Source: Noviherbaspirillum malthae
Lineage (GTDB): Bacteria; Pseudomonadota; Gammaproteobacteria; Burkholderiales; Burkholderiaceae_D
Length of the DNA stretch: 64,000 nucleotides
Assembly: GCF_015352985.1 (NCBI RefSeq)
Contig: NZ_JACYXF010000009.1
Location: forward strand, 1 to 64,000
Direction of reading: 5' to 3'
Positions 36,101 through 43,193 of the stretch are shown in pieces. Both the position numbers and the translations under genes were made by a program. The notes beneath the pieces are model-generated. The model ran no database searches, had not been told where the DNA came from, and was given only the letters and a program-made list of their open reading frames with translations. The first letter of the stretch is position 1, and each line of letters opens with the position of its first letter.

Positions 36101-38596
36101 GGCGTGCTGCAGCTCGAAACACCCGGTCCGGTATCGCTGGACAACGCGGCCAACAGTGTTGAAAAAGTCAGTGCTGCGCTCAATCCGGGCGCAGCGGGAA
36201 CCGGCTCGTTTTCCCTGACGAACGGAGTGTCCGGCGGTTGGGAGGTGACTTCCATCACGACCAGGGACAAGGCGATCGCCTTGCAGTCCTATGCGGGAGA
36301 AACGACTGTTGCCGGAAGCGTGAATGCCGGAACGGGCAATGTCACCATCTTCGCTCCCAATCTGACCCTGGGCGCCGCCTCCGCCATCAACGGCGGCAGC
36401 GTCACGCTGACGGCCGGCAACAACGATGCAAGGATTACCCAGCTTGCCGGCAGCACGGTGACAGGAACGTCGCTTCATCTGGTGTCGGACAACCTCGACG
36501 TCGGAGGCGTGCTGGTCGGCGGTTCCGGTACGTCGAGCCAAGTCAGCTTTTCTACAAGGACGTCGGGACGCGCACTCGAAATTGCCGGTGCCGTGGCAAC
36601 GCCCGGCGCCCTGAGCATCACGCAATCCATACTCGGCAAGATCAATCCAACAGGCTTCAATGCCGGCTCGATCGTCTTTCAAAGCAACAATGGCGCCGCA
36701 ACCTTCAAGGGAAACTACATCAGCCCCGGCGCCGGCGGTGCCTATACCAATATTTATGCCGGCTCGATAGGACAGGATGCCGCGACGTCGATCAAGGGTG
36801 GACTGCTGGCGGTGGCGAGCACGGGATCCATCGATCTGCAGGGAGCGAATACAATCAATAATCTGGGATCGCTGGTGTCGTCGGGTCCTGACGGCTACGT
36901 GAAAATCAAGACCGGCGTGTCGAACCTGAATATCATGGGCTCCATGTCGGCCGGTGCGGGCGGCTTGGAAATCACCAATACAGGCGGCGGCATATCGGTA
37001 GGCAGCGCCCAGGTGGCAAGCAGCGGAAGTGCCAAGCTGACCTCCGCGGGCAATCTCACGATCTCAGGGTCGACCGCGGACTCGTTCGTGAAAGCCGGGT
37101 CGAGCATCAATCTCGATGTCAATGGCGACATCGGTTTCTACAGCAGCGGCAGCAACAAAGCGTATGTCGCGTCCCTGTCGTCGGCGCCGACCAGCCTCAC
37201 GTTCAGCAATCCGACCGGCAAGGTCAGTTTCAATGCTGCCCAGGCAACAACCACCACGTCGGGAAGCAACGGCTTTTTCTCCAGCGGCGTACCCGGATCG
37301 GGCGCAAATGCCGCGGTGCTTGGTACGACGCTGATCATCAACGGCGGCAATGCCGGAGCGCTGACCACGGTGCCGTCGACCACCAACCCTCCGCCGTCGA
37401 CGACACCGCCTTCACCCTCGGCTCCCAGCATTGGCGAATGCGTTGCGAATCCTTCGCAGTCCGGATGCAATGCCGTACTGCCGAACATTGCACAGTGCAC
37501 GAACGCGCCCGCCACGGCAGGCTGTTCCGTGGTGCTGCCTACGCTTGCTGCTTGCACGACCGCCCCAACGACGGCGGGATGCAGCGTCGTGCTTCCTACG
37601 CTGAGCCAATGCACAAGCACGCCGTCGGCTGCCGGGTGCTCGGCAGTCCTGCCTACACTTGCGGCTTGCACGGCTACCCCGGCTGCGGCAGGCTGCAGCG
37701 TGGTCCTTCCGACGCTTGCCGCCTGCACGAGTGCGCCGACTGCCGAAGGCTGCAGTGTCGTCCTGCCGACGCTGGGCCAGTGCACCATCACTCCGTCAGC
37801 TGCTGGGTGCTCGGTTGTTTTGCCGACAATTGCAGCCTGTACAAGCGCACCTGCGACTGCAGGCTGCGGCGCGGTTCTGCCGAGCCTGAACCAATGCACG
37901 AGCACACCGGCAGCAGCAGGCTGCTCCGCCGTTTTGCCGACCCTCGCTGCGTGTACCAATGCACCTGGAACCGCAGGTTGCAGCGTGGTCTTGCCGACGC
38001 TGAACCAGTGCATCAGCACGCCGAGCGCCGCCGGTTGTTCTGCGGTTCTGCCTACGATCACCGCCTGTACGAGCGCCCCGTCTACTTCAGGCTGCAGTGC
38101 AGTGCTGCCAACCCTCAGCCAGTGCACCGGCACACCGGCAACCGCTGGCTGTACGGCGGTATTGCCTACACTCGCGGCCTGCATCAGTGCGCCGACCGCG
38201 CCAGGCTGTACCGTCGTGCTGCCGACGGTAGCACAGTGCTCCGCTACACCGTCTCTTGAGGGATGCTCCGCGGTGCTGCCGATCGCCAACAAGTGCACGG
38301 CCGACCCGGCTGCCGAAGGGTGCTCGACGGTGCTGCCCAGCGTGACGCCGCAGGGACGCCGCACTCTGAGTGAAACCGTCGCTACAACATCGAACACGAT
38401 ACTGACCATGATCTCGTCGGCCGGCGAATCTTCCACCGTGACGAACCAGTCCCGGGCCGAAAGAACTTCGGTTTCCGGCGGCAGCAGCGGAAGCGGTGAC
38501 AAGGGCGAGGCAAAGAGCAGCAGGAAGACAACTTCCGGCCCGGAAGACAACGGAGTACTGAAAAATGAACCAGCAAAGAAGCTCTACTGCAACTGA
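33113..38596 (+). CDS. TpsA filamentous-haemagglutinin-type exoprotein with a 16-unit cysteine repeat tail
   Basis: An 1827-residue secreted protein. A signal peptide (RRLLPMLIAGCCLPSLS) is followed by the TPS secretion domain (about residues 40-290), which has NPNSSVLNRIVG and VFLVNPNGILFGKDARIDVN. The conserved linker SGHGGKVIVWSDGATGVYGS...GGFVETSG...WLLDPTDLNV comes next, then about 1000 residues of Ser/Thr/Gly/Asn-rich, beta-helix-like passenger. A Pro-rich hinge (NPPPSTTPPSPSAPS) leads into sixteen 19-residue units, each C-T-x-(A/T)-P-x3-G-C-S-x-V-L-P-T-L-x-(A/Q) (37439-38350), and a charged tail ending KKLYCN. The mature protein has no cysteine before the repeats. The ATG at 33113 is preferred (GAGGA upstream) over 33092. 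Probably an adhesin or surface fibre. Confidence 0.95.
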   Translation: MRSQARTGGGQRTSAVPGLKRRLLPMLIAGCCLPSLSTGNPLGAQVVNGQAAFSQQGNVLSITSTPGTIINWQTFSINPGEITRFIQQNPNSSVLNRIVGQDPSQILGALQSNGRVFLVNPNGILFGKDARIDVNGLVASTLAISNEDFISGRLNFKAGDKAAGLKNQGAITTPSGGKVYLIAPNVENSGIITSPKGEVLLAAGHTVQLVDSLDPNMQVVLSAPENEALNLGQVIAQAGRTGMLGALVKQRGIINADSAVIGENGKVVFKASRDALLEAGSRTSARGAGKGGEVIVQGERVAVNGDAQVSADGRQGGGSVLIGGDYLGKNPSIANSKRSFVGNDAVISASATESGHGGKVIVWSDGATGVYGSISAKGGAQAGNGGFVETSGAKLSVAGARISTAAPKGSAGSWLLDPTDLNVVSTLASVGNTIAADFDALSNDDLGEVLASAINLATGNVTLTASGNITVTSAISRATPNQGLAMQAGGNVAINNSINTNGGNLTLQAASGITQDSASVITASQLTVTATNGSIAMAGSNAVGTFTGAAGTSLDFKNGAADLTVQGLTAGANDAANVSSGTRLTVNGMSTWSGSGSRTLSSQGDLVLNTNLAASTNGTGAANFIAKSTAGNVTLNSGSDIKFTGTAFKLLAGGNVNINSAVDSGSAYTTVIGGWDGVDANPQISSSTASSISFGSGGALSSSATAIYKAGSGGISTSGIGGGASGVFIASPYVALYSKGGISIGKLDGNVMAKAGGDVSIADAGAFVLPTGTAYDPLVPVGVSTSSGNVTIKAGSNSLSSIDAPVSATGTVTINSDKLIVNATVTGTKVALAPVTSGTAIEVATSNPDKVPAGMRLTAAELNKINAGTLTIGDASSGNIQIQGKLLGGTGGALEHVTAGMSLKSGGAITQTAGSTIVGGSKVQATGSSVTLTENNSTGVIAGFASTGDFRYRSLNGISVQAIDDVEGISVPIGKNVELVSTHATAGISQSSRITGGVLQLETPGPVSLDNAANSVEKVSAALNPGAAGTGSFSLTNGVSGGWEVTSITTRDKAIALQSYAGETTVAGSVNAGTGNVTIFAPNLTLGAASAINGGSVTLTAGNNDARITQLAGSTVTGTSLHLVSDNLDVGGVLVGGSGTSSQVSFSTRTSGRALEIAGAVATPGALSITQSILGKINPTGFNAGSIVFQSNNGAATFKGNYISPGAGGAYTNIYAGSIGQDAATSIKGGLLAVASTGSIDLQGANTINNLGSLVSSGPDGYVKIKTGVSNLNIMGSMSAGAGGLEITNTGGGISVGSAQVASSGSAKLTSAGNLTISGSTADSFVKAGSSINLDVNGDIGFYSSGSNKAYVASLSSAPTSLTFSNPTGKVSFNAAQATTTTSGSNGFFSSGVPGSGANAAVLGTTLIINGGNAGALTTVPSTTNPPPSTTPPSPSAPSIGECVANPSQSGCNAVLPNIAQCTNAPATAGCSVVLPTLAACTTAPTTAGCSVVLPTLSQCTSTPSAAGCSAVLPTLAACTATPAAAGCSVVLPTLAACTSAPTAEGCSVVLPTLGQCTITPSAAGCSVVLPTIAACTSAPATAGCGAVLPSLNQCTSTPAAAGCSAVLPTLAACTNAPGTAGCSVVLPTLNQCISTPSAAGCSAVLPTITACTSAPSTSGCSAVLPTLSQCTGTPATAGCTAVLPTLAACISAPTAPGCTVVLPTVAQCSATPSLEGCSAVLPIANKCTADPAAEGCSTVLPSVTPQGRRTLSETVATTSNTILTMISSAGESSTVTNQSRAERTSVSGGSSGSGDKGEAKSSRKTTSGPEDNGVLKNEPAKKLYCN
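37439..38350 (+). repeat. 16 tandem 57-bp repeats encoding a Cys-rich 19-residue unit in TpsA
   Basis: Sixteen uninterrupted units, each with two cysteines spaced C-x8-C-x9. Positions four and nineteen alternate: units 6-15 read AP, TP, AP, TP without exception, and the linker residue before the next cysteine alternates A and Q with one slip at units 4-5. This shows a 114-bp (38-residue) higher-order period, so the array probably grew by duplication of unit pairs. The first unit (CVANP) and the last (CTADP) are the most divergent, as expected for array edges. Confidence 0.95.
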
Positions 38597-39527
38597 TGCA
38601 GCCAAGGCGGCCAAGGCAGCCAGAGCGCTGGTCTTTCTCGGCGCGCTTTCCGGAACCGCCCTGGCGTTTGCAGCACAGGTCGCCGGCACCGTGGCCAACC
38701 TGAGCGGACCGCTGATTGCCAGGAAGGCGGACGGCACCGTCAAGGTGCTGTCGGTGAAGTCGACGGTGGAGGAGGGCGACACGCTTATCGCCGAAAAGGA
38801 CACCTATGCGCGCATCCGGTTCACCGACAACAGCGAAATTACGCTGAAACCCGGCACGCAACTGAAGATCGACAGCTTCAACTTCGAGGAAGACAAGCCG
38901 GAGAAGGACAGCGCGGCGTTCAATCTCGTCAAGGGCGGCCTGCGCGCAGTGACGGGTGCGCTCGGCAAGCGCAGCAGGGAGCGCTTCGGCATGAATACGC
39001 CAACCGCCACCATCGGCATCCGCGGCACCATCTTCATTGCCGAATACGTTCCGCCGCAGTCCGGACAGCCGGTGCAGACAGGGCAGTCCGATCGCTCGAA
39101 GCATGCCGCATACGCATTCGCCAGCGTGGCGGCCGTCGGCCGGCCGTATGCCAATGGGCTCACGGTGAGCGACGCGCCGTGGAGCGCTTCGCCGCTGGAG
39201 ATGCTGCCGCCGCGCGGCGAGCTGCTGCAGCTCGCGCAGGCAGGCGCTCCGCAGCCATCACCGGGCCTCAATCCCGGACGCGCGCCCGGCCTGTACGTGC
39301 AGGTGCTGGATGGCATGATCAACCTGAGCAATCAGGGCGGCTCCCAGGATTTCCTGAGCGGGCAGTTCGGCTATTCGGCGAGCGTGACAGTGCCGCCGGT
39401 CATCCTGCCGAACAACCCCGGCATGCAGTTCACGCCGCCGCCGGTATTCAATTCGAGCATCGCGCCGCAGGGCAGCGGCAATGCCGCTTCGGGCAACGGC
39501 AACGACGTGGATTGCGAAGTGCGTTGA
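38565..39527 (+). CDS. Exported FecR-domain protein
   Basis: A 320-residue protein with an N-terminal hydrophobic export segment (ALVFLGALSGTALAFAAQVA). A FecR domain (about 40-165) has ADGTVKVLSVKSTVEEGDTL, ARIRFTDNSEITLKPGTQLK and the family signature NTPTATIGIRGTIFIAEY. The C-terminal half is Pro/Gly/Gln/Asn-rich and low-complexity. Unlike classical FecR it has no N-terminal anti-sigma region and there is no ECF sigma gene nearby. It is therefore more like the periplasmic or surface FecR-domain proteins found beside adhesins and CHASE2 genes. Its start overlaps the end of tpsA by 32 bp, implying translational coupling. Confidence 0.9.
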   Translation: MNQQRSSTATDAAKAAKAARALVFLGALSGTALAFAAQVAGTVANLSGPLIARKADGTVKVLSVKSTVEEGDTLIAEKDTYARIRFTDNSEITLKPGTQLKIDSFNFEEDKPEKDSAAFNLVKGGLRAVTGALGKRSRERFGMNTPTATIGIRGTIFIAEYVPPQSGQPVQTGQSDRSKHAAYAFASVAAVGRPYANGLTVSDAPWSASPLEMLPPRGELLQLAQAGAPQPSPGLNPGRAPGLYVQVLDGMINLSNQGGSQDFLSGQFGYSASVTVPPVILPNNPGMQFTPPPVFNSSIAPQGSGNAASGNGNDVDCEVR

Positions 39528-39549
39528 GTCTGACTGGAGCGTGGACGAC

Positions 39550-39580
39550 AATGCCGCAGTCCGGCCGCGGCATTAATTTT
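39550..39580 (+). terminator. Terminator of the tpsB-tpsA-fecR operon
   Basis: AATGCCGC and GCGGCATT form an 8-bp stem around AGTCCGGCC and are followed by AATTTT. It begins 23 bp after the fecR-like stop. Confidence 0.65.
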
Positions 39581-39626
39581 CAGGAAGGAAGTTTGCAGGA
39601 CCTGCAGCCTGGAGCTGCAATCCGCT

Positions 39627-42014
39627 TTACTTGATGCACACCGCCCGCACCTGCTTGATGTCGGTTATGCCCGACAGGATCTTTTCGATACCGTCCATCT
39701 TGAGCGTCAGCATGCCGTCTTCCAATGCCGCCGCAAGCATGAGCGCGACCCGGCTGTGCTCCTGGATCAGGCGCTTAAGCTTGTCGGTGCCGAGCATCAG
39801 CTCATGCAGGCCGACGCGGCCCTTGTAGCCGCCGCTGCACTGGTCGCAGCCGACCGCGCGAAAGAGGCGGAACTTGCCGTCGGCGCCGGCATGGTGTTTC
39901 TTCCACTGCTGCAGCACCGATTGCCGGCCCGCCTGCGGGTCCTTGAACGCTTCGGTATGGCGCAGCTCTTCGCAATATTCCGCGAGCAACAGCTGTAGTT
40001 CCTCTTCGCTGGGTTCATAGGCCTCTTTGCAGTGCGAGCACAGGCGCTTGGCGAGGCGCTGCGCCAGCACGCCGAGCAGCGCGTCGGCGAAGTTGAAGGG
40101 ATCCATGCCCATGTCGAGCAGGCGCACGATGGATTCCGGCGCGCTGTTGGTGTGCAGCGTGGAGAAGACCAGGTGGCCGGTGAGCGAAGCCTCGATGCCC
40201 ATCGCCACGGTTTCCTTGTCGCGCATCTCGCCGACCATGATGACGTCGGGATCGGCGCGCAGGAAGGCACGCATGGCGGTGGCGAAGTCCAGGCCGCTCT
40301 TGCGGTTGACCTGCACCTGGCGCAAGCCCTTCTGCGTAATCTCGACCGGATCTTCCGCAGTCCAGATCTTGGTCTCCGGCGTATTGAGGTGATGCAGCAC
40401 GGAATGCAGCGTGGTGGTCTTGCCCGAGCCGGTCGGGCCGCAGACGAAGAACAGGCCGTAGGGCTTGCTGACCGCGCCGCGCAGGCGTTCGAGGTTGTGC
40501 GGCAGCACGCCGAGCTTGTCGAGCGGGATCGGTTCGCCGGCCGCCAGTATGCGCATGACGATGTCTTCGACGCCGCCGGCCGAGGGAATGGTAGCGACGC
40601 GCAGCTCGATGTCGAGCGGGCTGAATTTCTTGAACTTGATCTTGCCGTCTTGCGGCTTGCGGCGCTCGGAGATGTCGAGGTCGCACATGATCTTGATGCG
40701 CGCGGCCAGCGCATTGCGATAGCTGCCGGGAATTTCGATGTAGGGTTCGAGCGTGCCGTCCTTGCGGAAACGGATTACCGTCTTTTCCTTGCCGGGGCGC
40801 GGCTCAATGTGGATGTCGGAAGCGCCCTGGCGGTAGGCATCGACAATCACCTTGTTGACCAGCTTGACCAGTTCATTCTCGGCCGCCGCCGACAGCTCGG
40901 CTTCCGACAGTTCCTGGGCATCGTCGTCATCGCCGCCGTCGAGGCCGGACAGCAAATCGCCTACCGACGCAATATCCCCCTCGCTGCCGAAGAAAAGATC
41001 GATGGTCTGCCTGAATTCCCGATGGGTGGTGACGCGGTAGGAGAGGCGGGCCTTGGGAAAGACATTGTTGACGATGCGCGCATTGCGCGCATGCTCGGGA
41101 TCGGTGGCCAGGATGACCATGCCTTCCGCGCCGTCCTCGATCGGTATCCACTGGTTCTGCTCGACGAATTCCCGCTTCAGATGCTTCAGCAGGTCGACCG
41201 GCTTGACCCGGTCGCCGCGAAAACCTTCATAGGGCACGCCGAAGAATTTCGACAGGGCCTGGCCGATCGCAGCCGGCCTGACCTGGAAATCCCTGATCAG
41301 GACTTCTTCGATATCGTCGTTCTTGCGTCGTGCCGAACGCGTCGCCAGTTCGAGCTCGCCGGCGGCGAGCACCGCTTCGGCCACCAGCGCGCCATACTTG
41401 GAACGGATCACCGGGGCCGGCCTGAGGCGCTGGGCATAGGCGATGGCCAGCGTCTTGCACAATTCCTTGAGGCCTTCCTCGGCCACCTGCGAAAACGCGC
41501 CGCCGCTGCGGTTGTTGATCAGCTGGATGGCGCCGAGCAGGGCGTTGCTCTGCTGGTCGACCAGCGGCGCCACCAGCATCTGCCGGGTGCGGTAGCCGGT
41601 CTGCTGATCGACCCCGCGCTGGAACTGGAGGTCGGGGGAGAGCGCCTTGAGTTCGCTGTCGTCGTAGACGTCGCGCAGGTTGATCACGCGCCGCGACATG
41701 GCCGCATAACCGGCGATGCTTTGCGAAGAGACCGGCAGCTGGAAATCCCTGAAGGAATTGAGACCGGTCTTCACCCTGGACACGATGCAGGTCTTGTCCT
41801 CGCTCAGCACATACAGCGTGAGCCGGTCGCTGTCGAACAGGTCGCAGATATCCTGCGACAGATCGAGCATGATCTCGTCGAGATTGCTGGTCGCGTGGAT
41901 CTTGTTGGTGACGGACTGCAGCTTCCTGAAAAGGCCGAGCCGGGCATTTGCATCGTCCGTCGCGCCGGTGCCGACGTTTTCGCTGGTTGTAGGTGTACCG
42001 AGAACCGCGCTCAT
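39627..42014 (-). CDS. GAF-domain GspE/PilB-type ATPase
   Basis: A 795-residue protein. It has an N-terminal GAF domain (about 20-195: LDEIMLDLSQDICDLFDSDR, VDQQSNALLGAIQLINNRSG), a GspE N-terminal (MshEN-like) domain (about 225-335), and the PulE/GspE ATPase. The Walker A is GPTGSGKTTT near residue 526, with the Asp box IWTAEDPVEITQKGL, Walker B-like DPDVIMVGEMRD and His box TGHLVFSTLHTNSAP. The tetra-cysteine zinc motif is CSHC and CDQC. Such ATPases drive type II secretion or type IV pili, but no gsp or pil gene is in the window. The sensory GAF suggests a signal-gated motor. ATG 42014 is preferred (GCAGGACC upstream) over 42032. Confidence 0.93.
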   Translation of the reverse strand: MSAVLGTPTTSENVGTGATDDANARLGLFRKLQSVTNKIHATSNLDEIMLDLSQDICDLFDSDRLTLYVLSEDKTCIVSRVKTGLNSFRDFQLPVSSQSIAGYAAMSRRVINLRDVYDDSELKALSPDLQFQRGVDQQTGYRTRQMLVAPLVDQQSNALLGAIQLINNRSGGAFSQVAEEGLKELCKTLAIAYAQRLRPAPVIRSKYGALVAEAVLAAGELELATRSARRKNDDIEEVLIRDFQVRPAAIGQALSKFFGVPYEGFRGDRVKPVDLLKHLKREFVEQNQWIPIEDGAEGMVILATDPEHARNARIVNNVFPKARLSYRVTTHREFRQTIDLFFGSEGDIASVGDLLSGLDGGDDDDAQELSEAELSAAAENELVKLVNKVIVDAYRQGASDIHIEPRPGKEKTVIRFRKDGTLEPYIEIPGSYRNALAARIKIMCDLDISERRKPQDGKIKFKKFSPLDIELRVATIPSAGGVEDIVMRILAAGEPIPLDKLGVLPHNLERLRGAVSKPYGLFFVCGPTGSGKTTTLHSVLHHLNTPETKIWTAEDPVEITQKGLRQVQVNRKSGLDFATAMRAFLRADPDVIMVGEMRDKETVAMGIEASLTGHLVFSTLHTNSAPESIVRLLDMGMDPFNFADALLGVLAQRLAKRLCSHCKEAYEPSEEELQLLLAEYCEELRHTEAFKDPQAGRQSVLQQWKKHHAGADGKFRLFRAVGCDQCSGGYKGRVGLHELMLGTDKLKRLIQEHSRVALMLAAALEDGMLTLKMDGIEKILSGITDIKQVRAVCIK

Positions 42015-42365
42015 GTGGTCCTGCTCTTCCATTGTGTTTCAGAATTGACAAGGCTCATGTCTTGCCTCCCTGCTGCGTTGCATGCTTTGCAACATGCGCT
42101 GGGCGGGCCGGGCAATCATGCAAGCCGCCATCATAATGGATGACGTTGCTTAAATGTATCACCGGCTCGGGCAGTTTTTCGGAGCCCGGCGATATGGTGA
42201 CGAAAAAGCCGCAATCAAGCGGTTTCGGTCTACAATCGTTCAAAAAAGCAAAGGGGGGCGGTAGTTCCGGATGATGGCGTCATGACGCCGGGTGCCGGTG
42301 CGCCGGCCTGTACTGCGGATGTGCCGCACAATACCATTTCGCCCGGGCATGCCGGGCATTGCGTG
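42015..42365. other. Divergent intergenic region between the GAF-ATPase and the phosphodiesterase gene
   Basis: About 350 bp without a gene. It contains TACAAT (42231-42236), a possible -10 towards the phosphodiesterase operon but without a matching -35, and a perfect 14-bp palindrome further on. Confidence 0.45.
42276..42289. promoter_or_regulatory. Perfect 14-bp palindrome GGCGTCATGACGCC
   Basis: An uninterrupted palindrome about 40 bp downstream of the TACAAT box and 77 bp before the phosphodiesterase ATG. It could be a dimeric regulator's site. A chance occurrence in GC-rich DNA cannot be excluded. Confidence 0.3.
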
Positions 42366-43133
42366 ATGAAGCTTCAAGTACTTGGATGCGCGGGCGGCAT
42401 CGGCGGTCGCGAACGACTGACCACCAGCCTGCTCGTCGATGACACCATTCTGCTGGACGCGGGCACCGGCCTGACCAGCCTCGACGTCGAACAGCTGGCC
42501 CTGATCGATCATGTCTTCATCACGCACAGCCATCTCGATCACGTTGCCGGCCTCGCGCTCCTGGTGGACGCGGTACAGGGCCGCCGGACCACGCCGGTCA
42601 CCGTGCATGCCACCGAAAGAATCGTCGCCGCGCTGCAGCGCCATCTGTTCAACTGGGTGCTGTGGCCCGATTTTGCGATGATCCCCGACGAGGCCAGTCC
42701 ATCGATGCAGTGGAACGTCGTCAATCACGGCGCCACCGTGCAGTTCAAGGGCTGCAGCCTGACTTCGCATGCGGTCAATCACACGGTCGGCTCGGCCGCT
42801 TACCTGGTGCAGAACGAGCGATCGGGCTTTCTGTTCACCGGCGACATGGCTTCCACGCCGGAGCTGTGGCAGGCGATGCGCGAAGAGAAGCGCCTGTCCA
42901 AGATCATCGTCGATTGTTCGTTTTCCGATGCGGACATGGAGCTGGCCGCGCGCTCGATGCATTTCTGCCCGAGCTCGCTGATCGCGGACATCGGCGCGGT
43001 GCCGGATGCGATCGAGTTCCTGATCTATCATCTGAAGCCGGGCCAGGAAGAACTGATCATGCAGCAGCTGGAAACCGGCGGACGCGGGCGTGCATTCCGG
43101 GCGCTCAAGTGCGGAGATATTTTCGAATTCTGA
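42366..43133 (+). CDS. Metallo-beta-lactamase-fold hydrolase, class II cAMP phosphodiesterase-like
   Basis: A 255-residue protein with the binuclear-zinc motif THSHLDH (H54-H59), further ligands in SHAVNHTVGS and TGDMAST, and the opening MKLQLLGCAGGIGG-like KLQVLGCAGGIGGRERLTTS. The pattern matches the class II 3',5'-cyclic-nucleotide phosphodiesterases (PDE1/CpdP-like) more than glyoxalase II or lactonases. It would degrade cAMP, and a class III adenylate cyclase is encoded two genes downstream in the same direction. The ATG at 42366 starts the fold; the upstream extension is unstructured. Confidence 0.82.
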   Translation: MKLQVLGCAGGIGGRERLTTSLLVDDTILLDAGTGLTSLDVEQLALIDHVFITHSHLDHVAGLALLVDAVQGRRTTPVTVHATERIVAALQRHLFNWVLWPDFAMIPDEASPSMQWNVVNHGATVQFKGCSLTSHAVNHTVGSAAYLVQNERSGFLFTGDMASTPELWQAMREEKRLSKIIVDCSFSDADMELAARSMHFCPSSLIADIGAVPDAIEFLIYHLKPGQEELIMQQLETGGRGRAFRALKCGDIFEF

Positions 43134-43193
43134 CGGTTTCGGATCTATAGGAATGACGGCGCGGCCGCCGGTGCACCGGGCACAACAGGCCAC

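Noticed and set aside
37439..38350. CRISPR-like regular repeats
   Set aside because: The 57-bp units are contiguous without spacers, diverge from each other by codon-level changes, and are in frame with tpsA.
37138..38550. A 470-codon minus-strand frame with a regular repeat pattern across the tpsA repeats
   Set aside because: Its periodicity is only the reflection of the 57-bp tpsA repeats, and the plus frame has the TPS context and conserved cysteines.
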